Assembly (NCBI GenBank): GCA_016617785.1
Contig: JADILM010000001.1
Location: 682,001 to 746,000, forward strand
Direction of reading: 5' to 3'
Origin: Sporobolomyces roseus
Lineage: Eukaryota > Basidiomycota > Microbotryomycetes > Sporidiobolales > Sporidiobolaceae
DNA length: 64,000 nucleotides
The notes under the pieces: model-generated
Databases searched by the model: none
Told to the model about the DNA's origin: nothing
Seen by the model: only the letters and a program-made list of their open reading frames with translations
Made by a program: the position numbers and the translations under genes
Shown here: positions 48,150 through 61,200 of the stretch, one piece after another
Position numbering within the stretch: position 1 is the stretch's first letter
How the letters are laid out: each line of letters opens with the position of its first letter

Positions 48150-48601
48150 CGTCGATTCAAGTTTGCTAAAGGCGAGGAAAGGTGGCCGGAGTTGGAGAGC
48201 AAGGTCGGAGGAGCTTCTGAGCTGATTGAGGAGCTTGAAGCGAGGCTTCGATGAAAAAGTGAGAAGAAAGAAAGAGAGAAAAAACTGCGCAAGATCTTCG
48301 AAAAAGAAAGGAGCGAGCGAGAATTCTGCGAAGTCATCTCCATCATTCTCCTCGAAAGTCCTCTGGTTGACTGTAGGAGGCTATAGCTATCGACTGACGG
48401 GCTGAGCGAGCTGTAAGCGAGAGCGGAATTTCGAGAGAACTTCGCAGATTTCGCAGATTTCGCAGATTTCGAAAAACTCTCGAAAGACGTCTTCGCAAGC
48501 TCTTCTCTGCCTACAGCTTCTCGAGCAGTACACTATCAATCGACGAATCGACAATGACGGAGAGAGAGAACAAACGAAACAAAACAGAATTGCAAACTAC
48601 T
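48150..48601. promoter_or_regulatory. 452-bp region with triple TTCGCAGAT repeat
   Basis: Promoter side of the small secreted-protein gene and 3' region of the ZNFX1-like gene, both on the minus strand. Contains the tandem repeat 48441-48471 (CGCAGATTT three times) about 300 bases before the start codon, and further AAGTCTTCGAAAG-type stretches. No ORF supported. Confidence 0.4.
48441..48471. repeat. Three tandem copies of a 9-bp CGCAGATTT unit
   Basis: Reads TTCGCAGATTTCGCAGATTT and once more, then TCG. The same unit, on the opposite strand, is found doubled at 43361-43380 and singly upstream of other genes in this window. It may be a promoter element or a simple repeat. Confidence 0.85.
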
Positions 48602-51600
48602 CTACTGACGACCCCAAGGGAAATAATCTCTAGCTCCCGTTTCTTCCGCAAGTCTAATCATCTCAGCGTCGTGACCACCTCCAGCGACTCGATGACCAGT
48701 TCCGCCGATCGTAGAACCTGTAGAAGGAACAAAAAGAGCTCGTCAGCTAGGAGAGATAAAGTGAAAATTGAGAAAGACGAAGTTACCACATTCGGGACAA
48801 CGACCAGTTCCGGCTGCTCCACCACAGTCACCGATTGCGTAAGTATGTCCATTTTGACAACTGTGGAAGTGGAGGGAGAAAAAACGTCAGAAGCGAGTCG
48901 TGACTGCTAGCGAGAGAGCAGAAATGGCGAGACGAAGGAAACGATTCTGCTAGCGCGAAAGAAGAAACGACAACTTACACATACCAATGACTTGAGGAAG
49001 CGAAACCCTGAGAGGCGATCACCATCTTGCGCTGCAAACGAAAGGAGCATCAATACGGCGGAACAAGTCAAGAGAGAAAGAGAAAAAGGTTGAACTCACT
49101 TCTTCGTCCGTAACGGGTTGATAGATAGTATCTCCCCGCAAGTACTTGAGAAGAGCTCCCCACGACTCGCACACCTTGTCTCTGTGTGGCAAGACTTCTT
49201 CGTCCAACCATCCTCGAGAAAGGGGCTGCGAGGAAGAGAACGATTCGATGGCGGCATCGAAAACGGCGAGTGCTGAAGATCGTTGTTCCTCCATTGAAGA
49301 GACGACGGATTCACGACCTGCGATCTTGTAGTCGAGCTGCGCGCGAGAGCGGAAACGAGAGTACTCGAGCTGAGTTTGTAGTAGACGGAGGTGACCTTCG
49401 ACTGCTAGGCGACCGCTGCGACGACTTTCGGCGAGGTCGATCGTAGATTGGCAGTCGCGGAGAGCGGTCTTGAAGATGAAGATTGCGAGATTCACGAGAG
49501 CTTGGTGATTCGCGTTTCGTTGCGGAGTGTGCTTCCAAACGATCTCGGCGAAGACAGCGACGACGTCTGCGAGGGTGTAGCGAAGACCGATCGAAAGCCT
49601 GCAGAGAGGCAAAACAGATCAGCAGACTTAAGAAGCGGGAATATACGATACTCGGCGTACCAGATGTGCTGAACTTGAAGCTTGATGTCCGTCGTAGGAG
49701 GAGCGATTCCAGCTGCGGAATGAGCGTACTCAAGAGAGGCGCGATCGATATCTCGAACTTCGGGAGGGGAGCGTTCGAGACGCTGTTTCTCCTCGTTGAA
49801 CAATTGAGTGATCGCAGCTGCGTATGCTCGGGACTGAGGACTTTGACGTTGGGAGGCTTCGAAGAGATAGTGAAGACCTTCGAGGATAGGGCTGACTAGC
49901 TTGGTGTAGAAGTTTTGAAGGGTTGAAGGTAAACCGGTGAGTTGCGAGTTGTAGAGGATCGCAGGATGGACATAGGGCGCGCGAAGGAGCGAAAGATAGC
50001 GTCTTTGGTTCTCCTTGGCCTCCTTGGACGGCGTCAAGACTTTCCCGAGACCTGCACCTTTGATCTTGAAGTTCTTCGCTTTCTCGAGGATCGAAAACGT
50101 GGGAAGTGCGTCGACGTTGCTTGTTGCGATAGCGATAGTCGATTGTCCTCGGATGGTCCATAAGCGTTCCTGTCGTCGAAAAGAGCGGCTTCGAGGTGAG
50201 TGCCAGGCTGGTGCGAGGAAAAAGAGAAAGGAAACACGAACCTGGACTGTCGCTTCTCGATGCTTTTGACTTCTGCCGTAACGCTTGACGCGAGAGATTG
50301 AAGTCTTGCACGTGGGACAGCGAGGAGGAGTCTTGTCACTAGTCGTCGGATGAGCGAGACCGTTCCAATGACCATCCGAGTTTTTCGTGTAGAATTCCTC
50401 GATTTCGAAAAGACCTGAAAGCGAAAGCGGGATCAGTCCTTGACTTCAAAAAGAGAGCGACGAGAGATCAACTCACCATCGAGAGTGCCGACCGAGAGAG
50501 AGTGACCGCAGTCGATGGTAATGAGACGAGAGGAAGGATCTTCGTCTGATGCGTCGAATTCTCCGAGTTTCGTGAACATGATGAAATCGACAACGTCCTC
50601 TCGACGACCAGGAGGAGCGCACTATGTATCAAAGTGGGATTATCAGCTTGGACCGTTGAGATGGAATAGTGCGAGAGGAAGATTACTTTTGGACAAACTT
50701 GACGAGAGCAATCTTCACTCTCGAGACTCGGGCAAGGATGACCACACTCGAGGAGCTCGGCACAGAGAGCATCGGAAGGGAGAGTGTTGCAAGGCTACGA
50801 GGAAACGGATCAGTCATCTTCCTCGTTGAGAAGCTGATAAGGAAAAACACTCACCGAAGAGCAAGGAAGCGAGCATGAATCGCAGGGAAGAAGACATCCG
50901 GGACACTCGGAATTGCATGAATGGTTGCAAGCTCCATGACTGCAAGAACGAGAGCAGCGTTCTGAGCAGCTCATCGAAGGACACTCTTTCGCTCGAACGT
51001 GAGATTCGCAATCTCCCTGTAGCGAGACAAAGAGATCGTCAGCTTGACTTGACGGAATCGAATAGAAAGTGAAAGCTCACCTTGCAGAGGTGACCACAAG
51101 CCAAGTTCTGACCGTGAGGATGCGAGACGTGCTTCGAAGGGTTCGAGAACGACGCTTGAAGTGCTCGACATTGTCCACAGCGAGCTTGACAAGACGCATG
51201 AGAGCATTCGAGCGATGCACCGCAGACTTGAGTGCAGAAGACTTGGGAAGGATCCTTCGAACAGTTGAGAAGTTCTTCGTGACCTGTGAAGTCGTGAAGA
51301 GGGTCAGAGACGAGTCTCGATTGAGTCTTTCGAAGTAGCGGCGAAGCGTACCGCACGGAAGAGTCTTAAGAACTTTCTCGGTACAGTCGATCTTGTTGCC
51401 GCCGAAAGCGATTGAGCAGGGCAGGTTCTTCCTTTGGTGACCACACTCGAGGGTGACTTGGGGGATGTTGAAGGTACACTTGGGATGCGTCTCACTGAGG
51501 CACATAGATCGGAAGGAAGCGATCGAGTCAGCGGTGAAGTAGTCCAGAAGAGAGCGAAACACGACCCACGAGCAAACACCAGAACACGGGTGGGAACAGT

Positions 51601-54600
51601 CGAGGAGAACGGGACAAGGCGCAACGCATTTCGTCTTTCGATGCTGTTCTCCCGACCGTGTGATCAGCATCAGATCCTCAATCAAGAGAAGAAGGTAGAG
51701 CGCTTGAACGAACCTCAGGATCGCCAGGGTGACAGAGAAGCGTGCAAGAATGACCGCAAGATAGCTTCGAATCGCATCTCGCAAAGCATCCTCCTTCGGG
51801 TGAGACTTCCGGAAGCTTTCCAGGTTGATCGACGACGAACTCGAGATCGGGATGGTTCTCGCAGCGAGCGGGTAAACGAGACGAGACTGAGTCGGTCTCT
51901 TCGAGCTCTTGAATGATACTGTCCCACATCTTGCTCTTTGATGCGAGAAGCTCAGCGTCTCCGAAGAGGAACATACCTGTCGATGAAGAGATCGTCAGAT
52001 TACGGACTCGGTGAGAGACGGTGGAGAGCGAAGAAAGAGGAGAATGAAGAAAGAAAAGACTCACCATGTTTCGCTCTCGAGATAGCGACGTTCGTTCGAT
52101 TGTACGACTTGAGGAATCCGATGCTTGACTTGGCAGCGCGATCGAGATTGATGAACGAAGCTTCGTCGTCTCCAGCGCTCGAAGCAGAGTTGCGAACGAG
52201 GGAGAGAATGACTATATCGGCTTCTTCTCCTTGGAAACGATCGATAGTTCGTAGATCGATCTGATTGAGATGTCCAGTAAAGGTCAGCGGGCGAGTTGAC
52301 GAAATGAGCGAATCGAAGACAAAGAGAGACGTACCTGCGACTTGAGAGTTTGCATCGTAGCCTCGACTGGAGCGAAGTCAACAACTTCCTCTTCCTCTTC
52401 CTTCTCGTCATCCACCTCGCTATCCTTCCCAGCTTTCTCTTTCTCTTTTGCGAGATCTTCTTGGTCACGTTCGTCGATGGCAACTGAGATCGTCTCCTTC
52501 TCGAGCTCTCGTTTGAGCGTCGAGAGCTGACCGAGGTAAGGTGTGATGACAGCGATCTGGCCAGCCTTGTAACCGTTCTTGAGGAGATGGCGAACCAAAT
52601 CGACGACCCAGATAGCCTACGAGGATCGGAAATGTCAGCTTGGAAAGCAATTCGCTTCCGAGGAGAGAAAACGCACTTCTCGAGTATTCTGTTTCGAGCT
52701 ATGATCCATCGCTTGAGAGTCTTCGGCGAGACGATGATCGACGAAAAAGACGTTCTTCGAAAGACCCTTGACGCTGGTCAGTCGATCGAGCGTGAGTTAG
52801 CGATTCTGAAAGAACGGAGAAAGTTGAGCTCACTTCGGGTAATCGAGAACCTGTGGAGCATCTTGGAGGTCCGGGTAAAGGAAAGTGCGGATCAACGTAG
52901 AGATCTCGGGTCGCATTCGTCGTTGAGTTCGAAGCATCGAGATGGGAATCGGGAGGAGAGCGAGCCTCTCGAAGAGAGATACATCGTGTCGATGAATCTG
53001 TCCTTGATTCGAGTCGATCGATAGGTGATAGCTTGAAATCTGTGGTCGAAGTTGCTTCTCGTCGCCGATCATGACGAGTTGTTGAATCGAGGGCACGAGG
53101 TTTGCAATCACTTGAGCTTCGAGGCATTCTCCGGCTTCTTCGACGACCAGTATCGTAGGCTCGACAGCTGAGATGAGGTTGAGGAGGTTGGAAGCCGAGT
53201 TGGTAGTAGCTCCGACAACTTGAGCTTCTTTGAGGACTTTGAGCTTTGCGTCGTTGTTCAAGGATTTCAACTTCGAAGTAACCTCCTCCAGGCGGCGACG
53301 AAGCATATCGAGACGAGGACCTTCCTTCCTGACGAGATCGTTCGCCCATCCTTCGCAGATCCTTTCCCTCTCCGCGAGACTGAAACTCCAAAGATCGTAA
53401 TCTTTCTCAATTTCGTGGAGGGGTCGATCACTCGCTGGAGTGACGTAGCGTTCCTCCTCCTCCTCAGATTCCTCCTCAGACGAATCGTTGTCTTGCTGAA
53501 TCGATGCATCCTCGAAAAGGTCGAGAGTGTCGGACGAGGAATCGGAGTGGTCGTCGAGAGAGAGCAGATCGAAACGATTCGAGAATGCTTCGGCTAGCTC
53601 CTCCTTCTGGTGTCTGAGAGCTGCAGCGACAGTGTCTCGTTCGACCTGCGCTCGTTCGAGGAGTTCGAGATCCCTGCCATCTCGCCAAAAAACGAAGATA
53701 TCCGCAGAATCCCTCGGAAGTCCGACGTTCTGATGATGGTGGCGACCCTTCTTTCCTGCCATGTTCCAACCTCCACCGAAAACTTGATCGAAGGCGGAGA
53801 CGACAGTGGAAGGAAGGTTGCGGAGCTGGCCGAGATGCTGAGGGAATTCGAACTGTAGATATTCAGCTAAATGCTCGAAGCTGATCTGATGACGAGTGAG
53901 TCGAGTCGCCAATTCACAGACTCTCTGGATGGATTTTTCCAAGTCCTTTCGTTGTCCTAAATATGATCTTGTCTCGTGTTGAATTCGACCTTGTGCTCGA
54001 GTCTGTTCGAAAGCGAGATTGTTGAGGAGGTACTGAGAGCGGTTCTGAGAGTCAGTATACAGCGCCAGAGTTAGAGAGAGAAGAGACTCTTACGGGTTCC
54101 ATCGTCGGATCTTGCGACCTCGAACCAGCTCGAACGATCTTCTTCGTGACATCGTCGTGTATATGACGAAGCATAGTATCGAGAGCGTGATTCGTGTAGG
54201 AGAGGCTGCGTCCGACAAACGAGGGTTCAGCATCTCTCGGGAGGAGAAGAAGAGAGGAACGCAAACTCACATGAGGATCCTTCCAACGTTCGCAGCGAGG
54301 AGAACTCGAATCAAGGCTACTCCGAGGAAAGACTTTCCGGTACCAGGAGGACCTCGAACGAGAGCGACTTCTCGACTGAGACAGTCGACCATGGCTTCGG
54401 CTTGTGAAGGATCGAGCGAAGACGATTCCTGAAGGACCTCCATTGCGAGACGAACGGATTCTGGGTCTTGCACGTCGAGAGAGAGAGAGCCAGCAGGAGC
54501 GTCGCCAACGAGTGCACTGCTCAGATCGTACGAGAAACCGGGAGTGCGAGCGAAGAGAGGAGGGTCGATCTTGATGGGAGCATCGACAGTTGGAGGAGCG

Positions 54601-56907
54601 GCGGCGAGATACTTGGCGAAGGGAAGGGCAGCAGGTTCGACGGATTGAAGAGCTTTGAGGAAAGGCTGAAGAGTGCCGAGAAGGAATCCTGGAACTTCGA
54701 AACAGACCATTTCGCCATGACTCTCCGATTGGTGAGGACCGTTCTGTCGAGCTGAGAATTGACGAATGGCCTCGAGGTAAAGCTCTCCGTCGAAGAAAGC
54801 GATCCCTACTCTCCTCCTCCCGACCTTCGAAACGACTGCCTCCTCCGTGACGAGACCGAGGAAGATTTTGGCATCTTTCGGATCGATCGGACCTTTTCCT
54901 CCTTTTGAACCAGTTCGTCGACAGATGAGGCCGACTAGATTCCCGTAAGCGAGGTGACGAGTAAGTTGAGATCGACCATAGCTCCTCGGGAAAGAGAGAT
55001 CGAGATTGAGCTGGAGCTCGTGAGACTTTGAGAGGGTAATGCCAGCAAATTCTACACCTGGGTAGATGCTGAGGTCGGTCGTATCAGCATGAACCGAAGA
55101 AGTTGGTCGATAACGTCCTCCTCCACGTTTGAGAAGAGCTCCGAGGGCGTTTCTCGGATCTTGGAGAGAGCCCAAATCTTGAAACAGACTCGAAACAGCT
55201 GCTCGAAGTGGACCGACGAAATCTTCACGAAGGAGACGGAAGACGATATCGATCTGACGATGAATCGAAGGGTTCGGGAGATGATGAGGTCCTTCGGGGA
55301 GATTGGAGGGAACGAAAGCGGGATCGGGGGAAAGAAGTTCGAGATGAGTCGGAAGGATTGCGATGTCCTTGATCGAAGCTTTGTCGTTGTCGTGTCGTGC
55401 TCCTTCGGTTCGAAGGTCCCCAGGAGGTTCGAAGAGACGTCGAGCAGTAGCCAGTGCGGCAGCCGATGGAGCTGAAGATGACAGAGTTGGAGGGACGGTC
55501 GCAACGAAGGGAACCGCTTGAGTGCGTTCGATCGTCTTGCGAAGGGTCTCAATCGAGCGTCGCAAGCCATCGATGACGAATCGACGATGCTGAGGATCTT
55601 CGGAAGCGACGGTGTCGAATGAGGGTTCTCCGGCGAGGACAGCATTCGCGTACGTTTCGAAGCTGGTAGCGAGAGTGTCGACGAGGACTTGTATCTGAGG
55701 AGTCTTGACGATAGCATCGGTGAAGCGTGAGAGATACCTACGAATGAAAGGCATCGAATGAAAGTCAGTTCAGATTCTGAGCCGAAATCGAAGGAAGAGC
55801 GACTCACTCTTGAAGGAGCTGAGTAAGAGGAGAGAAGACTTGAACGAAATCTTGAGGAGCCAATCCGGGCCATCGACCAGGTAAGCGAGAATCTTTCACA
55901 GTCTTCACCTCCGTAAGCGACTCGAGACAAGAGATGACTGCGGTAGCCCAGGTTGAAGCATGGACGTGAAGGGTGTGATAAAGTCGATTCACGTGACTAT
56001 TCGGGAAGATTCAGTAATGCGCAAAGTCGAAATAGTGATCAGGCAACTTACTGAGTGAACACGCTGTTGCGAATTTCTCCAGACGTCAAGTACTGTAAAG
56101 GAAGCAGAAGAAGTCAGCGGAGTAATCCACGACTCGGTAGAAGCCAGATGAGAGCTCACGAAGACGAGAGGCAAGAATCCACGTTGGAACGAGAGAGTGT
56201 CTCTCGACATTCCCGCTTCGATCGACAATGGGAAGTTGAGCATCTCCGCGAAACGAGCCATTCCGGACGATTCAACGTTCGCCAGATCGGCCAACGAGTT
56301 CTGAGCTGTCTCGTGAGTCTGTTGCCGTGCACCGAGAATGAGCGAGAAGGCAGCAAAAACAGATTGAAACGAGACTCACCGAAAGAAGTCGCTTGACTTG
56401 GGTAGAGGCGTAGAGAGAGTTGACCCAGGAGTAGATGTCCTTTGTGGTAGTGAACTTGAAGTTGGGGTCGTTCGAGACTTTGAAGAGAATTGCTTGATCG
56501 ACTCGAAGGAGGGAAGAAGAGGAAGAGAGGGCATCGGAATTGAGTCCACTTGCAATGTTCGATAGGGTTGCGATACTGGTCTCCTTGTTGTCACGAGGGA
56601 GAAGTGCTGAAGACTTGGTCGAGTTGCCGCTGGTTCCAACATCCGTCTTTGTCTGTTCGTGCTTGTGCTTGCGCTTTCCAGACGAGAAGTTCTGACAGGA
56701 TCGGGTCAAATAGAAATCGCGACAACTGCCTTTTGGCGTACCTTGTAGATAGTCTCGTTGAGGTTGAGTTCCTTGGGTGAATCCTCCACGGTGACGCCAA
56801 GTTGAAGAGGAGTTTGGAGCTGAATTGGAAGTCGTTGAATGTTTGAAATGACAGGATGAGCCACGACGGCAACCACCAGGGCTGCTGTCGAACTTGCAAA
56901 CCGCCAT
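48602..56907 (-). CDS. ZNFX1/NFX1-type SF1 RNA helicase with CCCH, NFX1 and RZ zinc fingers
   Basis: Relatives act in small-RNA silencing (S. pombe Hrr1 in the RNA-directed RNA polymerase complex) and RNA-based antiviral defence (animal ZNFX1). About 20 exons on the minus strand, over 2,000 aa. The N-terminus CKFDSSPGGCRRGSSCHFKH is a CCCH finger. The helicase has GPPGTGKS (Walker A, 54330-54353), LVVEEAGECLEAQV (motif II, VEEA form), MIGDEKQLRPQI (III), MLRTQRRMRPE (IV), DRFQGEEADIVILSLVRN (V) and NVAISRAKHG (VI). An acidic insert separates I and II. Then several NFX1-type fingers (SCGHSCTLLCHPGDPE, CSHPCSGVC, LECGHQRKNLPC). A helical region leads to a C-terminal RZ finger: SHWYVCQNGHTYAIGDCGG, CPECG and STIGGTGHRV, as in ZNFX1. 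The protein ends YFPWGRQ. The start was chosen at the CCCH finger. Confidence 0.88.
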
Positions 56908-58217
56908 ACGAGGATAGTGTTTTGGTGAAGAGGAGGAAAGAGAGAAAGGGAATAGGAGACTTGAGGGGGCTTACCGGGTTTAAAGAAGATAGGAGGTCCA
57001 CGGACTTTTGAGGCGGTGTCATCGCTGTGCGAGACGACGATCGCGAACTCCGCCTCCGTCAGGTAGAATCGATCGACCGACAATCGGAGAGGATTGCTGG
57101 AGTACGAAGGGAAATTTCTTCTTTTCTCCTTTTTCTCGATTTGCGACAAATCCTGTTCGAAGAAATCGCTCATCAGCCTCTTCATGAGTACCATGTCTCG
57201 CATAGTGTGTCTCGTGAAGGCCTCAAAAGTGGAAGCCGGGACTCACTCGAAGCGAGGTGTCGAATTATACAAACCGGTTTCCGAGTTCGAGGAGAAGAGA
57301 AGTGCAAGCCGAAGGAACCCGTCGGTCTTGGAGGGAGCACTCGATGGGAATCTCTCTGTACACCAGCTTCGACCCTCTCCCTGTACAGCAGCTTCGATCC
57401 TTCAAAAAGTATCAGCGAGAACGGTTGTATCGAAACGGAGAGAAAGAGAACATACTCGATCGATACCTGCGTTCCTGCCTGAGACTCTGTTCCGCCTAAC
57501 TGCATATTATACGTACTGTCCTCAAGCGTTCCCTTGATCCTCCAGGGGTGACAAGATTACTGTTGCCTCGAACCGGAATATGAAAACGGAAAGAAGAACG
57601 AGGCGGTCGAACAAAGCAGTGAGACGCGTCCCTGGTGCGTCAGAGCACCAATGGGGATACATAGTAGAGATCCGAAGCCATTATAGAGAGACAGAGTGGA
57701 TGGTCAGAAGCGAAGAAGGGCGCTTTTCGTTGCGCTGTTTCTCTTTAACTCGAGGGAAAGAATTGAATCGGGTTGAGGGAGATGAGATTCTGTTTGGGCT
57801 AGAAGGTCGCAAGACCGACTGTACGCTCTTTGCGGAACACTGAGGACCGCGGCCGGGCGCGAAGCAGGGGGGGACCCTACGGGGAGGCGGGTGGGAAAAA
57901 TCGATTTGTTGGTTCGAAATGGGAGGTGGGTGGGCCAAAAAGCTTGCTAGAAGGTTCTTGAGAGTTGTGATAAGGCGTAGAGAGCTAGTCCGGCTAGCTG
58001 AGTCGACGACGGAGGGAGGAGAGAAAATTGTAGGAGAGAGAGCGAAATTCGCTGAGGCTTCGCAAGAGTCGACTCTCGCTTCGCTCGAGCAGACCAATTT
58101 TGCTAGCAGGCTGATCTCGTATTGAGAAACACTTCACTGGCGCCCCTACGAGACGCTCAATTCTTCGACGTCCCTTGCAAGAAGTCTTTCGAATCTCTCG
58201 CTCCTTGATTTCTTCCC
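56908..58217. other. 1.31-kb region with unassigned open reading frames
   Basis: On the minus strand, 57203 down to about 56970 is open and looks coding (DRFYLTEAEFAIVVSHSDD, GPPIFFKPG), running into the ZNFX1-like first exon in another frame; a stretch upstream (about 57250-57345) reads FLRLALLFSSNSETGLYNS and ends at a GTGAGT. I could not join them into one gene. The right part has a very G/C-rich block (57846-57895, with GGGGGGG and CCGCGGCC) and is the promoter of the next plus-strand gene. Confidence 0.35.
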
Positions 58218-61200
58218 ATGACCTCAAAGTGAGTCTACGCCCTTCCAATAAGCCTAGAACAACCTACTGACTTCTAGAGGAACCTACAGCGCGTCTGCTT
58301 CATCTCAGACAAAGAAATCCTCTTCCCTGTTCGATTACTTCAAACCAAAGATCTCAACTTCCTCTCCCTCTGGACGATCAAGCGCGACACCAGGCTCATC
58401 TACACAGTCAACAGATCCCGCTCAAGCGCGTAGTCAGTCGGTACAAATCGAAGGAGCAGTTTCAGGTTCTACGGGTCTCAAAAGTGGGAAAGGAAAAGGA
58501 TCTCGTCCAGGACCAGTAGCGAGACCAGGCGCAGGATCTGCTGCATTGAAGAGAATGGCGACCGCACCGGCAGCTCTTCAAGTTTCGACTTCACTCCCTT
58601 CCTCTCGTCCTTCGCAAGATCGCTCTCATTCCCTCGACTCTCCCTCTAAACCCTCTCATCCGCCTCGCAAAGTGATCAGAGACGCTGAAGACACCCCTCG
58701 AAAAGAAGCAGAGGGTCAAGCAATCTCTTCGCCGACACCTAAAGGAACCGACGCTTCCTCCATGTCTCCCTCTCGCATGCAAACACATCGAACTAGCCCT
58801 CTCCTCGCACGCAACTCTGCTCAACCCAGCTCCTCATCCCTTACCTCTCTCACCGTTGACGAGTCGGATTCGGACTCTCGCCGTCAAACCATTCCTCTCG
58901 CTCGAAACAGCAAATCTTCTCCTCGAAATCTGCATCAAGGTATGTACCACCCGCTTGCTCGCATATACGACTCGCACCTCGCTTATGCTTCTCTACCCTC
59001 TCGTGCAGCACCTTCAGCCGACCACAACGACTCTGATTCTGACGAAGACCTCCCATTCCACTCCGCTTCCTCCAACTCCTCTCGCCGCCCAACTTCCAGC
59101 AAGAAGGGCAAAAGAGTCATCCGCGACTCTCCAGACTCGGACTTCGAAGATACCCTCACTCCTCGCAAACCTTCGACCTCTCCCCCAGCTACTCGAGTCC
59201 TTCGTTCTGCCAGCAAACCCCCAACTTCCGCTCTTCCCAGCCCTTCCTCCTCGACTCGTTTCGCGACACGACGTCAGGCCAGCACTTCCCTATCTGAATC
59301 CGCGGGAGCGATACCCCGATTATCTCTCGTCGCTGCAACTTCTTCTGCCGCTCAACACTTGAACGAAGAGAGCACTTCAGCTTCTTCCGACACTCTTCGC
59401 CTGAGACCACTTTCTCCTCGATCTTCCAACTCAAACAACCCTACGACCCCTCGCAAACGAGGCATTCTCCGGTCGAGCACGCATCCCTCTCCTTCAGACA
59501 CTCCCGGAGGAGGATCTCGATTCGAACGAGCTCCGAGTGGCAGTCCGTTGAGTGATCTCGCACCTTCGCCAGTCAAGAAACCGCGAGCTCAATCCGTCAG
59601 AAGCGAAACTTGGAGACCTCATTCTTTCGAATTGATCGTCGAAGTACCTGCAGCGAGATGGAGAACGATGAGGGCTGGATCGATCAGGAGGGAACGAGAG
59701 AGCTTGACGAGTGACTTTTCGGAACGTCATCACGATGAAGATGAGGCGATGAAGGAGGAAAGTGAAGATGGAAAGAGTGGGGATCAAGCTACGGACGAAG
59801 AGAATCAAAAGTCATCAAGGAGGAATCCTTCTCGTTCGGCGAAACGAAAGTCCCCTACGGGGGCTCGACGGAGTCTTAGACGTCGTTCGTCTTCACCTCC
59901 TCCTGATCGCAAAGGTGGAAAAGGTAAATCTCGAGGAGCATCTCCCTCAAGCAGTTCGTCATCATCCGAAGAAGAAGACGAGCCAGAAGAGGAGGAAGAG
60001 GAAGAGGAGGACGTTATGGCAGCTCTAGCTCGAGCGAGGGACCGAGTCGCTGCTGGTCAAGCGATGCTCGTCACTTCTCCCGAAGTCTCGACTTCTTCCA
60101 CCGCTCCGACTACGGCTTCTTCCATGCACGCGACTCAGGCTCAAGACGAAGACCACGTCCGTCGCTCTTCAAGAACGAAGCACGCCACCGATCACTTCTC
60201 GCCGACAGCTTCTTCCTCTCGTGCGCAAGGTGATGCGAAAGATCGAACGAGGACAAAAGCGAAGGATGAATCATCTCGAGGGTTCGAAAGGTTGATGAAA
60301 GAAATGCAGGCTCAGAAGCAGAAAGGAAGAGGAGCGGGTTATTATCAGGCAATGAAGAAGGAAATCGATAATGAAGATGTGAGTTTTCCTTTTTCCCGAA
60401 CTTCCGCATCTCCCTCCGAGCTGACATGCATCGTGCATCCAGGATGATCTCGACAAAGATTCACAGAACTCTGAGGATGAAGACCTTCCAAACATGAATC
60501 TCGCCGACTCGACTCGAATCGACACTCTTGCTCAAGGTATCGCTGGCGCAGTTTCGGAAGACGACCTTCTCTCACCCGATAAACTCGCACACAAGAAACG
60601 TGCTACTGAAGTTGCGAATATCTTGGGAGACGAGGAGAAGAAGAAGAAGAGTGGAGCTGGAATGGTCGGAGAAACTGTCGAAGAGCGAAAAGCGAGAACG
60701 ATCTGGAAGAGTTCTCATCGTTACGAGCCTCTCGATTTGAAGTCTATGAAAGGAGAAGGCTGGCTTGGAGATGTCGCGAGCGTGATCAAGGGTTCGTTAA
60801 GTTCCGCTTTTCCTCTCAACCCAGTATACTGACTCGATCTCTCCCCCTTCTCTAGCCGGTTTCGCCAATCCTCAGTCATTCCCAACGAGCTTGACCTTAT
60901 TCTCGCATCTCCGAGAGGACGGTACCGGATCCGCCGAGGATCATCGAGTTGCTACAAAATGGCTTTTCTCGCTTAGTGCGTTTCGTCCTTCTCACATCAT
61001 AGTCCACCCGCAGATAGCTCATCGAATGCACTTGGCGTCGACAGTCTGTCACCCTACGATTCCTGTCACGCTGGTCGAGCCTCTCCAGAACCTTCTTCAC
61101 CGCCTCGCTCAGCACTCCCTCAAGTCCCGCACAAATTCCGAATCTCCCCTGCTCGAAACCGAAGATCTCGTGGAGACACTCGTACGTCTCGGAGCAGACC

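Noticed and set aside
57843..57900. G/C-rich block as an rRNA fragment or replication origin
   Set aside because: Too short and no match to conserved rRNA segments that I know; probably promoter DNA.
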